NCBI RefSeq assembly: GCF_012933555.1
Contig: NZ_JABBPK010000001.1
Location: 4,256,001-4,320,000, forward strand
Direction: 5' to 3'
DNA length: 64,000 bases
Origin: Niallia alba
GTDB lineage: Bacteria; Bacillota; Bacilli; Bacillales; Cytobacillaceae
The position numbers and the translations under genes were made by a program. Every line of letters begins with the position of its first letter. Position 1 is the stretch's first letter. Positions 1 to 7,768 of this stretch are shown here, piece by piece. Under the pieces are notes generated by a model. The model made no database searches, was not told the DNA's origin, and saw only the letters and a program-made list of their open reading frames with translations.

Positions 1-454
1 GAAAATCTTGAGCCATTGCTTGAGATAGCTGCGTTCCAAAGAAAGAAACTTTCTCTGCGTCATGGATTACTTCTAAAATCTCTCTAACATCACTAACATT
101 CATCCCTGTTTCCATTGTATGCAGCCACTCAACCATTTTCTGATAAAACTGTTTGTGAAGCACTTTTGCTACTTCATTCACTTGCAATCCTTGCTCAATA
201 TATTCATCGATTGAATTTTCTATACTATCTTTTTTAGCAATATCTTTAAATTCTTGAAAGGAAGCATAGCCAATTTTTTTGCAGAACCTTGTAATTGCTG
301 CTGGTGAGGTATAGCAGGATTCTGCTAAAACAGAAATATTCATATTAGCAATCTGTTGCACATCTTTTAATAAAGCCAGTGCAATGAAATAATTCGTATC
401 TTTTGTTTTATGATTATTAATAAAATCTAATAGCCGAAAAATAATATCCTTCAA
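1..454 (-). CDS. RpiR/MurR family transcriptional regulator, N-terminal part (runs off window)
   Basis: The frame starts at a TTG (452-454) preceded by GGTGAT and stays open to the window edge, giving about 151 residues. The first 75 residues contain an RpiR-type helix-turn-helix (motif near VLAESCYTSPAAITRFCKKI, typical of the family). After a linker, the sequence ending in FFGTQLSQAMAQDF looks like the start of the SIS phosphosugar-binding domain. Such proteins sense phosphorylated sugars and usually regulate adjacent sugar or cell-wall catabolic genes. The target is unknown because the downstream side is outside the window. Truncation is only by the window boundary. Confidence 0.85.
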   Translation of the reverse strand, partial: MKDIIFRLLDFINNHKTKDTNYFIALALLKDVQQIANMNISVLAESCYTSPAAITRFCKKIGYASFQEFKDIAKKDSIENSIDEYIEQGLQVNEVAKVLHKQFYQKMVEWLHTMETGMNVSDVREILEVIHDAEKVSFFGTQLSQAMAQDF

Positions 455-608
455 ACGGTATCACCAAATTCTTTGTTTATTTTAACCAGTATTATCTATT
501 CTGTTTCAATAAGCTTTCCTTAAATAAGTTAATCTGCTTTAGCCTATTATGCAATCAATCATCTTATACAAATAAGTGGACTAAAACAAAAAATTAATGG
601 AGGTATAG

Positions 609-839
609 GTTAAGCAACCAACAATAATTACTGGACTGAATGGACCAATATATCAAAATTTCGCTCTGCCCTACTATGGCGCATGGAATCAACAAATATT
701 AGGAGATAGCCCCTATCATTATATGATTGGTGGTACTCACTGTTCTATTAGTCCTGCGCCATCTGGAACTGAAACTTTCCCTGCTCTATTTCCATATATA
801 GGGCCACATGTTACTTTCGGTCTTAGAAGATGGGCTTAA
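609..839 (+). CDS. Small Tyr/Gly/Pro-rich protein, possible lost start codon
   Basis: An open frame of about 76 codons ends with TAA at 837-839. It follows an excellent ribosome-binding site (GGAGG at 599-603), but the codon at the right distance is GTT (609-611), with a TAG just upstream. A single change from GTG to GTT would explain this. The peptide is rich in Y, G, P and W (for example FALPYYGAWNQQILGDSPYH and a TFGLRRWA end), which looks like real coding sequence of the short surface/coat type. I do not recognise the family. It may be a gene that lost its start, or may use a very rare start. Confidence 0.45.
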   Translation, partial: VKQPTIITGLNGPIYQNFALPYYGAWNQQILGDSPYHYMIGGTHCSISPAPSGTETFPALFPYIGPHVTFGLRRWA

Positions 840-850
840 TATTCTTGTAT

Positions 851-880
851 CGCTCTCCCTCCCGCAGGAAGGAGAGTGCG
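851..880 (+). terminator. Hairpin after the small ORF
   Basis: Arms CGCTCTCCCTCC and GGAAGGAGAGTGCG surround a CGCA loop and lie 11 bases after the stop of the preceding small ORF. There is only a weak T stretch behind it, so it is a probable rather than certain intrinsic terminator. Confidence 0.5.
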
Positions 881-957
881 TTATTAATCAGTGATAAGAA
901 ATTGGAAGGGATTCGGAAAATTCGTTATATATACATATCAAAATCCTGTAACAAATA

Positions 958-1110
958 CTATTTCACTCTTTTCTCTAACTCATAGGCTGTTGTCATTATT
1001 ACTGAACGCAATGTACCATTAATTAAATAATTATCATTATCCCCCAAATAGATTATTCTTCTCTTAACTATAGCAAATTTATACTGCTGTTTATCTATTA
1101 CTTCATCTAG
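958..1110 (-). pseudogene. Gene remnant without start codon
   Basis: An open frame of about 50 codons on the minus strand ends with TAG (958-960) and is closed upstream by TAA (1111-1113). No start codon lies near the 5' end. The peptide (with FAIVKRRIIYLGDNDNYLIN followed by an LRSVIMTTAYELEKRVK-like tail) has protein-like composition. I read it as the tail of an eroded gene of unknown family. The rest of 881-1219 holds only AT-rich sequence and presumably the promoter of the next gene. Confidence 0.3.
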
Positions 1111-1219
1111 TTAATTAGATTATTTGCAAAGAATACCTACATTTCGTTTACTGAAAGTTGTATAATTTTTAGAATAATAGAATTTATTCATAGAGACTAT
1201 CTGTAAGGAGGAAAAAATC

Positions 1220-2314
1220 ATGCACATTCAACCAGAGGATATTGTTAGAAGTGGTCCGAATCAATATATTTGTAAAGAAGGAATTCTAAAGGAATTAGAC
1301 AGTTTACTGTCCCCTTTTCAAACTCCTACAATCATAACAGGCTATAAGTCTTTTCAAGCTTTTTCGCAGTATGTAGATTCTATTCCTACTCATTGGAAAA
1401 TTATTCAGCATGGAGGCTACAGTTCTCAACAAGCAGTTGATCAAATCACGCCATCCTGTACAGCAACCGATGTCATTATCGGCATCGGAGGTGGAATTAT
1501 TTTAGATACCGCTAAAGCTGTTGCAGATACATTAAATATCGAAGTTATTTTAATTCCAACCGTTGCTGGAACATGTGCGGCAAGCACTCCATTAAGTGTT
1601 ATTTATTCTCCAGAAGGAGCATTTGAAAGAGTAGCTTATCATCGTCGTTCTAGTTATTTAACATTGGTCGATCCAGCATTTTTAATTCATGCACCAATTG
1701 ATTATTTAAAAAGCGGGATTGGCGATACTTTAACAAAGTGGTATGAAGCAGAAGCCATTATTCGTAATGCAAATGATGAAAGATCTCACTCTTTATTTGT
1801 ACAAGCAGCATTAAGCCAATCTATTTTCATCCGTGATATTTTATTAAAGGAAAGCATAGAAGCAGTACAAAACAGTGCATCTGGTTTAGTGACACCAAGC
1901 TTTACAAAAACGGTGGAAGCCGTTATTACTTTGGCAGGAACAGTGGGTGGATTCGGTGGACGATATGGTAGAATGTCTGGATCCCATGCGATTCATAATG
2001 GTCTAAGCTTTATCGAAGAAACACACACAATTCTTCATGGTCAAAAAGTGGCTTATGGTATTTTAGTACAGCTTGCTTTAGAAAACCGGATAGACGAAAT
2101 CGAAGCATTGTTGCCATTTTATCAACAGCTTGGTTTTCCAACTAATTTAGCGGATTTAAATATTGTTGACAACCAAACAGATGCCTTACAAAAAATTGCT
2201 ACTCATGCTGTTAATCCGAAAGAGTCTCTTCAGCTTATAGGTTCTTATCGTGCAGATGAGGTTATTGCGGCAATGAACGTCCTCGAAAGCCTAACTAGCA
2301 TTAAACATATATAA
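1220..2314 (+). CDS. Iron-containing alcohol dehydrogenase family oxidoreductase (HcxA/YbdH-like)
   Basis: The 364-residue protein starts at ATG behind AAGGAGG. It has the group-III (glycerol dehydrogenase-like) fold signature: the NAD-binding GIGGGIILDTAKA near residues 89-101, PTVAGTCAASTPLS around 115-128, and metal-ligand histidines in the segments GSHAIHNGL and HTILHGQKVAYG. Length matches the family (about 360). The segment DPAFLIHAPIDYLKSGIGDTLTKWYEA resembles E. coli YbdH (HcxA), which reduces 2-oxoacids. That makes an alpha-hydroxycarboxylate dehydrogenase more likely than true glycerol dehydrogenase. It is monocistronic and convergent with the next gene; its substrate is not fixed by the sequence. 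Confidence 0.85.
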   Translation: MHIQPEDIVRSGPNQYICKEGILKELDSLLSPFQTPTIITGYKSFQAFSQYVDSIPTHWKIIQHGGYSSQQAVDQITPSCTATDVIIGIGGGIILDTAKAVADTLNIEVILIPTVAGTCAASTPLSVIYSPEGAFERVAYHRRSSYLTLVDPAFLIHAPIDYLKSGIGDTLTKWYEAEAIIRNANDERSHSLFVQAALSQSIFIRDILLKESIEAVQNSASGLVTPSFTKTVEAVITLAGTVGGFGGRYGRMSGSHAIHNGLSFIEETHTILHGQKVAYGILVQLALENRIDEIEALLPFYQQLGFPTNLADLNIVDNQTDALQKIATHAVNPKESLQLIGSYRADEVIAAMNVLESLTSIKHI

Positions 2315-2340
2315 AAAAACTAAAAAAAGGGCCGGAACTC

Positions 2341-2361
2341 AACATCGCTTAAAGCGATGTT
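2341..2361. repeat. Perfect inverted repeat at convergent gene ends
   Basis: Ten-base arms AACATCGCTT and AAGCGATGTT lie 26 bases after the stop of the dehydrogenase and overlap the last codons of the convergent gene. On the minus strand a run of T follows some 20 bases later. It may act as a shared terminator, but the position inside a coding end is odd. Confidence 0.4.
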
Positions 2362-3212
2362 GGTCCATCTCCTTTTAACTCTTTTAAAACAGCCATCACA
2401 TCTAATTCCCCTAACCCATTTTCAAGAGCAGACTGATATGTTTTATTTGCAGAAGCCCCGATAGCATTTAATTCCGTTGTTTCACTTGCTAGGCGTAAAT
2501 CTTTTGCCATATGTTTTAATGCAAATGCTGCTGGGAACTCATCATTCAAAATGGATAGTGTTTTCATTTTGGAAATAGCTGTACCAACTGCACTTTCGTT
2601 AATAATGGTTAACATATTTTCCTTTTTAATCCCTTGTTTCTCCGCAAAAAGGACGGATTCAGCAATCCCTTGTACAGTGATTCCTAATAATAGATTAATG
2701 GCAAGTTTTGCATTACTTCCAGACCCAGATGGACCGAGATAAATAGAGAGCTTACTCATCGGTTCCAATACAGATTTGATCTGTTCGTACACATGTTCCT
2801 CTCCGCCAACTAAAACAAGCAGTTTGCCGTCCTTAGCCGGCTGTACACTTCCTGATACAGGAGCATCAAGAAACTTCACTCCATTTTCTAAAGCAGTCTT
2901 ATAGATGAATTGAGACGTTTGCGAGGAAACCGTACTCATATCAATAAATACTTTTCCAGCTTTAGCATGAGATAAAATTCCATTTTCAAGATAGATACTT
3001 TTCACAGCATTATCATCAGACACCATCGTAAAAATTAAGTCACAGTTATCAACTAGTTCTGTTAACGATTGAGCCTGTTTTGCACCAGCAGCAAGTAGTT
3101 CCTCTCCTTTATCCGGTGTACGATTATAAAACGTTAAGTCATAACCAGCCTTTACTAGATTCAAAGCCATTGGAATTCCCATATTTCCTAATCCTATCCA
3201 ACCTAATTTCAT
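2349..3212 (-). CDS. NAD(P)-dependent beta-hydroxyacid dehydrogenase (3-hydroxyisobutyrate dehydrogenase family)
   Basis: I place the start at ATG 3210-3212 because the dinucleotide motif GWIGLGNMG follows immediately, as in the family; an upstream in-frame ATG would add 13 non-conserved residues. The 287-residue protein shows an N-terminal Rossmann fold, the substrate loop FLDAPVSGSVQPAKDGKL around residue 110, and the catalytic lysine segment GSGSNAKLAINLLL near 165-180. This is the normal size and order for 6-phosphogluconate-dehydrogenase-like hydroxyacid dehydrogenases (3-hydroxyisobutyrate, tartronate semialdehyde, or glyoxylate/succinic semialdehyde reductase). No operon partner indicates which acid is used. 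Confidence 0.88.
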   Translation of the reverse strand: MKLGWIGLGNMGIPMALNLVKAGYDLTFYNRTPDKGEELLAAGAKQAQSLTELVDNCDLIFTMVSDDNAVKSIYLENGILSHAKAGKVFIDMSTVSSQTSQFIYKTALENGVKFLDAPVSGSVQPAKDGKLLVLVGGEEHVYEQIKSVLEPMSKLSIYLGPSGSGSNAKLAINLLLGITVQGIAESVLFAEKQGIKKENMLTIINESAVGTAISKMKTLSILNDEFPAAFALKHMAKDLRLASETTELNAIGASANKTYQSALENGLGELDVMAVLKELKGDGPTSL

Positions 3213-3310
3213 GCAGCTATCCCGTCCTTTCTTTACAATATTCATACACATTTTACCATATGTGCTTTTAAAATACGTTAATTAAAGCATTTGAATAGTA
3301 AAAGAGCATT

Positions 3311-3341
3311 AAAAAAAGCCTATTCTATAATTAATAGGCTT
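3311..3341 (-). terminator. Intrinsic terminator of the cupin gene
   Basis: Arms AAGCCTATT (3317-3325) and AATAGGCTT (3333-3341) form a stem followed on the minus strand by a run of seven T. It sits 10 bases after the cupin stop codon. Confidence 0.85.
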
Positions 3342-3350
3342 CCTCTATTT

Positions 3351-3710
3351 CTATATCGACTCTAAATCAGTTACCGTTTTTTCGTTCACTTGATTTCCTG
3401 TATTTAATGTGGTTTTGGGTTCTAACAATAGAACATGAACTTCTTCTTCCGCAACTGGCATATGCTCAACACCTTTTGGAACAACAAGAAATTCGCCTTC
3501 CTTTACCCAAACATCTTGATCGCGAAATTTAATCAATAAATTTCCCTTCACTACCAAAAACATTTCATTTTCATTTTCATGTTGATGCCAAACAAACTCT
3601 CCTTTGAACTTCGCTAGCTTAACATAAGATTCATTCAAGTCACCAACAATTTTAGGATTCCAATAATCATGAAATAACGCAAACTTTTCAGCTAAATTAA
3701 CCTTCTCCAT
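3351..3710 (-). CDS. Cupin domain protein
   Basis: The 119-residue protein is a single cupin barrel: metal-ligand motif 1 (EFVWHQHENENEMFLVVKG, with two His and a Glu) and motif 2 (LVVPKGVEHMPVAEEE). It resembles mannose-6-phosphate isomerase C-terminal cupins and small stand-alone cupins. Two adjacent ATG codons exist; the second (3708-3710) is at better spacing from GGAGGG. It has its own terminator and no operon partner. Substrate and reaction cannot be deduced from sequence. Confidence 0.85.
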   Translation of the reverse strand: MEKVNLAEKFALFHDYWNPKIVGDLNESYVKLAKFKGEFVWHQHENENEMFLVVKGNLLIKFRDQDVWVKEGEFLVVPKGVEHMPVAEEEVHVLLLEPKTTLNTGNQVNEKTVTDLESI

Positions 3711-3851
3711 CATTTCCCTCCACTAATTTACAAAGTGAACTCTTCATCATTGAGATATATTCATATTATCATATATTTTCAATTAATTCAGATATTAATC
3801 CTATCTCACTTTAATAAATAGTTTAAGAAAATTAAGGAAGCATTTTATCAT

Positions 3852-4541
3852 TTACAATCTTCTAAATAATACATTGTTCTCCAGATGAATATGATCGAAT
3901 GTCAGACTTTCCAACTCTTCTAATTTTAAATACGTTAATCGATACGTATTACATGCATTCAGTGGAAGCTCATAATCATTCGTAGCTTGACGGATTTTCT
4001 TTAATATTTCCCCTGCTCCTTCATGTTCCTCTTCCAATATAGCTATTTCAGCTCTAGCTGCTTCAAGGCTTTCTAGTTCATTATTTGCATCATATTCTAT
4101 TACTTTTGGAAAAATTCGTTGCTCTTCTCCAAGTAAGTGTTGTTCTAATTCATCCTTTAATAAGTAAAACTGAGTGTACACTTCTTTCAAATATAAATCT
4201 CTCTCTCCATGTACACGATATACTTTACTCACAAATCCATCTAATTCTTCTAATAACTCTCTCGTTTTTGCATGATAATGGTGGATGATATGATTCACTA
4301 ATTCTGCTAATGGCATATTCATCCAGTCTATTTCTTCCGTGGTCTGCATTTGTTCATACATAATATTAAGAACTTTTACTAGGTCCTTATCTTCCAGTTG
4401 TAGAGATTTAATAACCTCACCTATCGGACGATTTCCTCCACAGCAAAAATCAATTTTATATTCTCTAAAGAGCTTACTAGCTGCTGGGAACTTAATAATA
4501 ATATCGCCTGTTTTTGTATCATCTGTAAAAATGGAATTCAT
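3852..4541 (-). CDS. ric: Iron-sulfur cluster repair di-iron protein (RIC/ScdA/YtfE)
   Basis: Start chosen at ATG 4539-4541 behind AAAGGAG; the longer frame adds a spurious hydrophobic leader. The protein has 229 residues, close to Staphylococcus ScdA. Residues 1-60 form the ScdA_N/DUF542 domain with the hallmark FCCGGNRP. The rest is a hemerythrin-like domain with iron-ligand His/Glu segments (LVNHIIHHYHAKTRELLEE, HLLGEEQRIFPKV, EEEHEGAGEIL, FDHIHLENNVLF). The family repairs Fe-S clusters damaged by nitric oxide or oxidative stress. It is divergent from a Crp/Fnr regulator gene, which suggests oxygen- or NO-responsive control. Confidence 0.93.
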   Translation of the reverse strand: MNSIFTDDTKTGDIIIKFPAASKLFREYKIDFCCGGNRPIGEVIKSLQLEDKDLVKVLNIMYEQMQTTEEIDWMNMPLAELVNHIIHHYHAKTRELLEELDGFVSKVYRVHGERDLYLKEVYTQFYLLKDELEQHLLGEEQRIFPKVIEYDANNELESLEAARAEIAILEEEHEGAGEILKKIRQATNDYELPLNACNTYRLTYLKLEELESLTFDHIHLENNVLFRRL

Positions 4542-4603
4542 ATCGCCACTCTCCTTTATTAGAATAGCTACAGTATAGAAGATAAAGACAAGATAAAATA
4601 GGA

Positions 4604-4633
4604 TTGAAATCACAGATTAAACATTGTTATAAT
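4604..4633 (+). promoter_or_regulatory. SigA-type promoter of the Crp/Fnr gene
   Basis: A TTGAAA -35 box (4604-4609) is separated by 18 bases from a perfect TATAAT -10 box (4628-4633). It lies 60 bases upstream of the regulator start. Confidence 0.6.
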
Positions 4634-4657
4634 TTAATTAGATATTCATTGTATTAA

Positions 4658-4675
4658 TTGTGAAAAAATACACAA
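4658..4675 (+). promoter_or_regulatory. FNR-like operator palindrome
   Basis: TTGTG (4658-4662) and CACAA (4671-4675) are separated by eight A/T-rich bases. This resembles the Bacillus Fnr/Crp-type box TGTGA-N6-TCACA with one mismatch. It lies about 25 bases downstream of the -10 box and 20 bases before the start codon, so a bound protein would block its own transcription. Direct autoregulation is inferred. Confidence 0.5.
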
Positions 4676-4695
4676 ACATATTGGTGGTGTTAATT

Positions 4696-5391
4696 ATGCA
4701 ACAACATATAATTACCCCGTGCCCAAAACGGGTGCCTATCTTTCATTCTTTATCCGAATTAGAAATAAAAAAAATAACAGATGTTGTTCACCATAGACTT
4801 TTTAAAAAAGGCGAGATGATTATAGAGGAAGGGGAAATTTCTACATCCCTTTTTATTATTCATAGTGGGAAAGTCAAACTATCTAAATTAACCGTTCAGG
4901 GGAAAGAACAAATTGTTCATTTATTAACTGATGGTGATTTTTTTGGAGAAAGCAACCTCTTCCATGATGACATCGTCATGAACTTAAGTTGCCACGCTTT
5001 AGAAGATACAAAGATCTGTTTATTAAAGAAAACAGATTTTGATCAAATAATGGCAAATAATCCGGACATCTCTTTCAAATTGCTAAAAACAATCACAAAG
5101 CGTTTATCCCATACAGAAGATTTAGCAAGAACTTTAGCAACAAAAGACCCTGAAGTAAGAATTGCTGATATGCTTCTAGAATTTTGTGAGAAATTTGGAT
5201 CAGAAAACCAAAATACAGTGCTTATTAAGCTCCCCATCACAAGAGAAGAAATCTCCAGTTATGTAGGTCTTACTAGAGAAACCATTAGTAGAAAACTTGC
5301 AAAACTTGTAGACAAAGGAATCCTTACATTAATCGGAAACAAGCAAATCCTAATTCATGATAAGGGAAAACTTCAAACAATGGGGGGATAA
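4696..5391 (+). CDS. Crp/Fnr family transcriptional regulator
   Basis: The start is the ATG at 4696, eight bases after GGTGGTG; an upstream ATG lacks a binding site. The 231-residue protein has an N-terminal cyclic-nucleotide-type beta-barrel (residues about 15-115, with GDFFGESNLF) and a C-terminal winged helix (recognition region ITREEISSYVGLTRETISRKL). The only early Cys (TPCPKR) and the Cys pattern do not match the B. subtilis Fnr C-terminal Fe-S motif, so it is Crp/Fnr family without assigned ligand. It is divergent from ric, a plausible target, and an FNR-like palindrome overlaps its own leader. Confidence 0.88.
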   Translation: MQQHIITPCPKRVPIFHSLSELEIKKITDVVHHRLFKKGEMIIEEGEISTSLFIIHSGKVKLSKLTVQGKEQIVHLLTDGDFFGESNLFHDDIVMNLSCHALEDTKICLLKKTDFDQIMANNPDISFKLLKTITKRLSHTEDLARTLATKDPEVRIADMLLEFCEKFGSENQNTVLIKLPITREEISSYVGLTRETISRKLAKLVDKGILTLIGNKQILIHDKGKLQTMGG

Positions 5392-5476
5392 CTCTCCCCC
5401 ATTAAATGAATTAGTAAAACCAATTAACTTTCCCGCTCTTACTGGGAAGTGAGTGCAACTAAGAACAAGCAGAGAT

Positions 5477-5508
5477 AAAGAAAACTCCCACTAATGGAAG
5501 TTTTCTTT
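5477..5508. terminator. Bidirectional intrinsic terminator
   Basis: Arms AAAGAAAACT and AGTTTTCTTT with an inner CCACTAATGG give a stem between the convergent regulator and glycosyltransferase genes. T-rich tails exist on both strands. Confidence 0.8.
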
Positions 5509-5517
5509 ATTATATCC

Positions 5518-7059
5518 TTAAGCTGTATGCCGCCCACGCAATGTCCAAATCTGATAAACCATCATGAGAGATTTTATAATTGTTAAGTAAGTTAACGTTA
5601 TCCATCCGCCCATTAAATATGGATTAATTGATTGTTGAACAGCCTCACTAGTTAAATAATCACGATAATAGAAGCACACATATCCGATAATTAAGACACA
5701 TATAATGGCAACTAATATTCCTTGTGCTAATTTACTACGTGTTTTCCCAGACTCTGCTGCATATTGATTGGCCCAACCATCCTTTTTATTAGCGGAAAGC
5801 TTTTGGAGCCACACTTGGCTAAATGTTATTAAGTTCACCCATAAATAAATTTCTGGTCCTATTAATAACGTGGCAAGGATAATATCGATCGGCCGATACA
5901 TCGGTGTTTTTAGAGCTAGAATAGTGTTCAGGACGGATGCCAAGGCGATCGGTGTTAACCAAATCCAAGACCAATAGAATTGGTCTGTTGCTAGAGCTAT
6001 CCCTAACAAAACAACGAAAAGAACTCGGATTACTAAGTCCGATAAGGATTTCAACTGGTTTCGCCAAATTTTCCCCTTATGGCGCGTATGAATACTTAAA
6101 TCTTTATTGGTTAATAAATCTACTGTTCCTGAATTCCACTTATTTCGTTGTTCTCTAAAGGTATGGTAGGAACGCATTGCATCAACAAAGCAACGTCCTT
6201 TTGGACTAATAAGCGTCTTCCATCCCGATTTCTGTAATTGCCATGTAAGCAGCATATCTTCTACATCACTATCATTTTGCCAAGGTCCATCTAATTTATT
6301 ATGATTAACTACTTCTTGCAGGGCTTCTGGGCGAAACAATGTTGCTTGCCCTCCAAGTACATATGTACTCCCTCCATGATATTGAAGATCTAATAACCAG
6401 CTTGCCATATCTTGTTTTTGTTGATGAGTCCACCATCTACTAATTGGACCACCATATTCACCACTTGCTAATTTTTCTTCATAATAGACATCATTTTTAC
6501 TTAATAAGCTTTTCTTTTTCGGCATCCTCATTGTATACTTTGCCATAACTCCGCCAATGTTACGACCACTCATTAAGCCTTCCCACAGATACTTTAAACA
6601 GTTAGGAGCTAAACGACTATCTGCATCCATCCCAAGAATCGCTTTAATACTTTGTTTATATAATTCTTGGGATTCGGTTAATTGGATATGATAAAAATCC
6701 ATAATGTCGCCATACAGTAATTTCCACCCACTATTTAAAGCTCCTACTTTACGAAGCTTATTTCCTTCTGTAACAATCACCTTAAGATTTAGGCCAAATT
6801 CTTCTCCTGCCTTTATCGCTTTTTCCTCGGTGCGATCCGTACAGTTATCTGCAATAACATAGACATCTAACTCTACTCCCTTTGGAAGCAATTGATCATT
6901 TAATCCAGCTAAACAATCCCTTATCGATTTTTCTTCATTATGAGCGGGAATTAAAGCGACAATTCTCGGTTTCATATACGATTTCTTTACTCCAGGCATG
7001 CTAAAAAACGATATACTTCCTTTTTCCTCTTCTACTACTAAGGACAATGAATCCACCAA
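5518..7059 (-). CDS. Membrane-bound family 2 glycosyltransferase
   Basis: The protein of up to 513 residues carries GT2 processive-type motifs: ALIPAHNEEKSIRDCL (nucleotide binding), IADNCTDRTE, GMDADSRL (DxD-type), GGQATLFRPEAL, NDSDVEDMLLTW (acceptor ED) and FREQRNKWNSG, a variant of QxxRW. Hydrophobic segments lie after the catalytic domain (VIRVLFVVLLGIAL, WLTPIALASVLNTIL, ILATLLIGPEIYLW, ILVAIICVLIIGYV and a C-terminal one). This matches N-acetylglucosaminyl-, hyaluronan- or cellulose-synthase-like enzymes making surface polysaccharide. The TTG start at 7059 has a weak binding site; ATG codons 21 or 28 codons downstream are alternatives. It stands alone, so the product cannot be named. 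Confidence 0.85.
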   Translation of the reverse strand: MVDSLSLVVEEEKGSISFFSMPGVKKSYMKPRIVALIPAHNEEKSIRDCLAGLNDQLLPKGVELDVYVIADNCTDRTEEKAIKAGEEFGLNLKVIVTEGNKLRKVGALNSGWKLLYGDIMDFYHIQLTESQELYKQSIKAILGMDADSRLAPNCLKYLWEGLMSGRNIGGVMAKYTMRMPKKKSLLSKNDVYYEEKLASGEYGGPISRWWTHQQKQDMASWLLDLQYHGGSTYVLGGQATLFRPEALQEVVNHNKLDGPWQNDSDVEDMLLTWQLQKSGWKTLISPKGRCFVDAMRSYHTFREQRNKWNSGTVDLLTNKDLSIHTRHKGKIWRNQLKSLSDLVIRVLFVVLLGIALATDQFYWSWIWLTPIALASVLNTILALKTPMYRPIDIILATLLIGPEIYLWVNLITFSQVWLQKLSANKKDGWANQYAAESGKTRSKLAQGILVAIICVLIIGYVCFYYRDYLTSEAVQQSINPYLMGGWITLTYLTIIKSLMMVYQIWTLRGRHTA

Positions 7060-7082
7060 CTTTCTTTTTTCTTGAGGCTGTT

Positions 7083-7230
7083 TTCATAAAGTTTGTTGTG
7101 ATTACCCGTAGCCGGAATACACTTCGCTTTCCGTGGGGCTCGCTCTGAGCCTCCTCAGCTTCGCCTCCGGGGTCGCTAATCCCACAGGAGTCTACGTATA
7201 TTCCGGATGCTCTATTTTTCCAACTAATTC
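7083..7230 (+). repeat. Palindromic repeat A, copy A1 (core only, decayed)
   Basis: This stretch matches the core of repeat A seen at 41.9, 45.2 and 58.2 kb: a left arm GTAGCCGGAATACAC, an ACTTCGCTTTCCGTGGGGCT segment, a right arm GTATATTCCGGATGC and the trailing CCAACTAATT. The outer parts and terminal repeats are absent and the arms contain mismatches, so it is a degenerate copy. It lies just upstream of the glycosyltransferase start. Confidence 0.8.
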
Positions 7231-7261
7231 TTTTTTTCAATTGAAAAAACAACAATCCTTT

Positions 7262-7731
7262 AGAAAACAGCCTTTCATGATCACTACACGTTAGACTTCA
7301 TCAGGGTGTCTTTTCTATCAATTTAGTTGTTCTTTAAAAAGAACAACTAAGCAAAAAATAATAATTTACTTCTGTTTTATATTCCATTAGTTCTTATTTA
7401 AGAACATATTATCATTATAATCTATACATAGTCAATTACTTCTTTTACTTTTTTGTTTCTTTTATAGAACAAATTTTTTCTTGATAATAAGAAATCAATT
7501 CAAAATAATGAACTACTGAATCATCCCACTTCCCCTTTATTCGTGAGTCTCATCATATTGAAATTAAAGTTTCAGCTTCCATCTTCAATATGAAGACCTC
7601 TTTCCCTTTACTTCCTGTACATTCAACATCATCTTCCATAAAAAAATTGATTTTCCAATTCACATTTTTTGTCGAACACACTCACCACCAATAGCTTCTA
7701 TCAAGCTAAACTCAATCATTTCCATTTAAAT
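7262..7731. other. Gene-free AT-rich interval with three spaced palindromes
   Basis: No convincing gene is visible. Three inverted repeats share GTTCT...AGAAC arms: a perfect 28-base one at 7323-7350, GTTCTTA-TT-TAAGAAC at 7390-7405, and an imperfect one at 7452-7473. Their centres are 61 and 65 bases apart, about six helical turns each. A 27-codon minus-strand ORF near 7640-7560 has no ribosome-binding site and is not called. Confidence 0.6.
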
Positions 7732-7761
7732 AGGAGGTGAACCTAGTAAAGTTCACCTCCT
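7732..7761 (-). terminator. Hairpin after the PIGGG protein gene
   Basis: Perfect arms AGGAGGTGAAC and GTTCACCTCCT enclose an eight-base loop, seven bases past the stop codon. On the minus strand the tail is only moderately T-rich. Confidence 0.65.
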
Positions 7762-7768
7762 TGCTTCT

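Noticed and set aside
7001-7255. 84-codon minus-strand ORF overlapping the glycosyltransferase start
   Set aside because: It is composed of repeat A1 sequence and the shifted start of the glycosyltransferase; no binding site.
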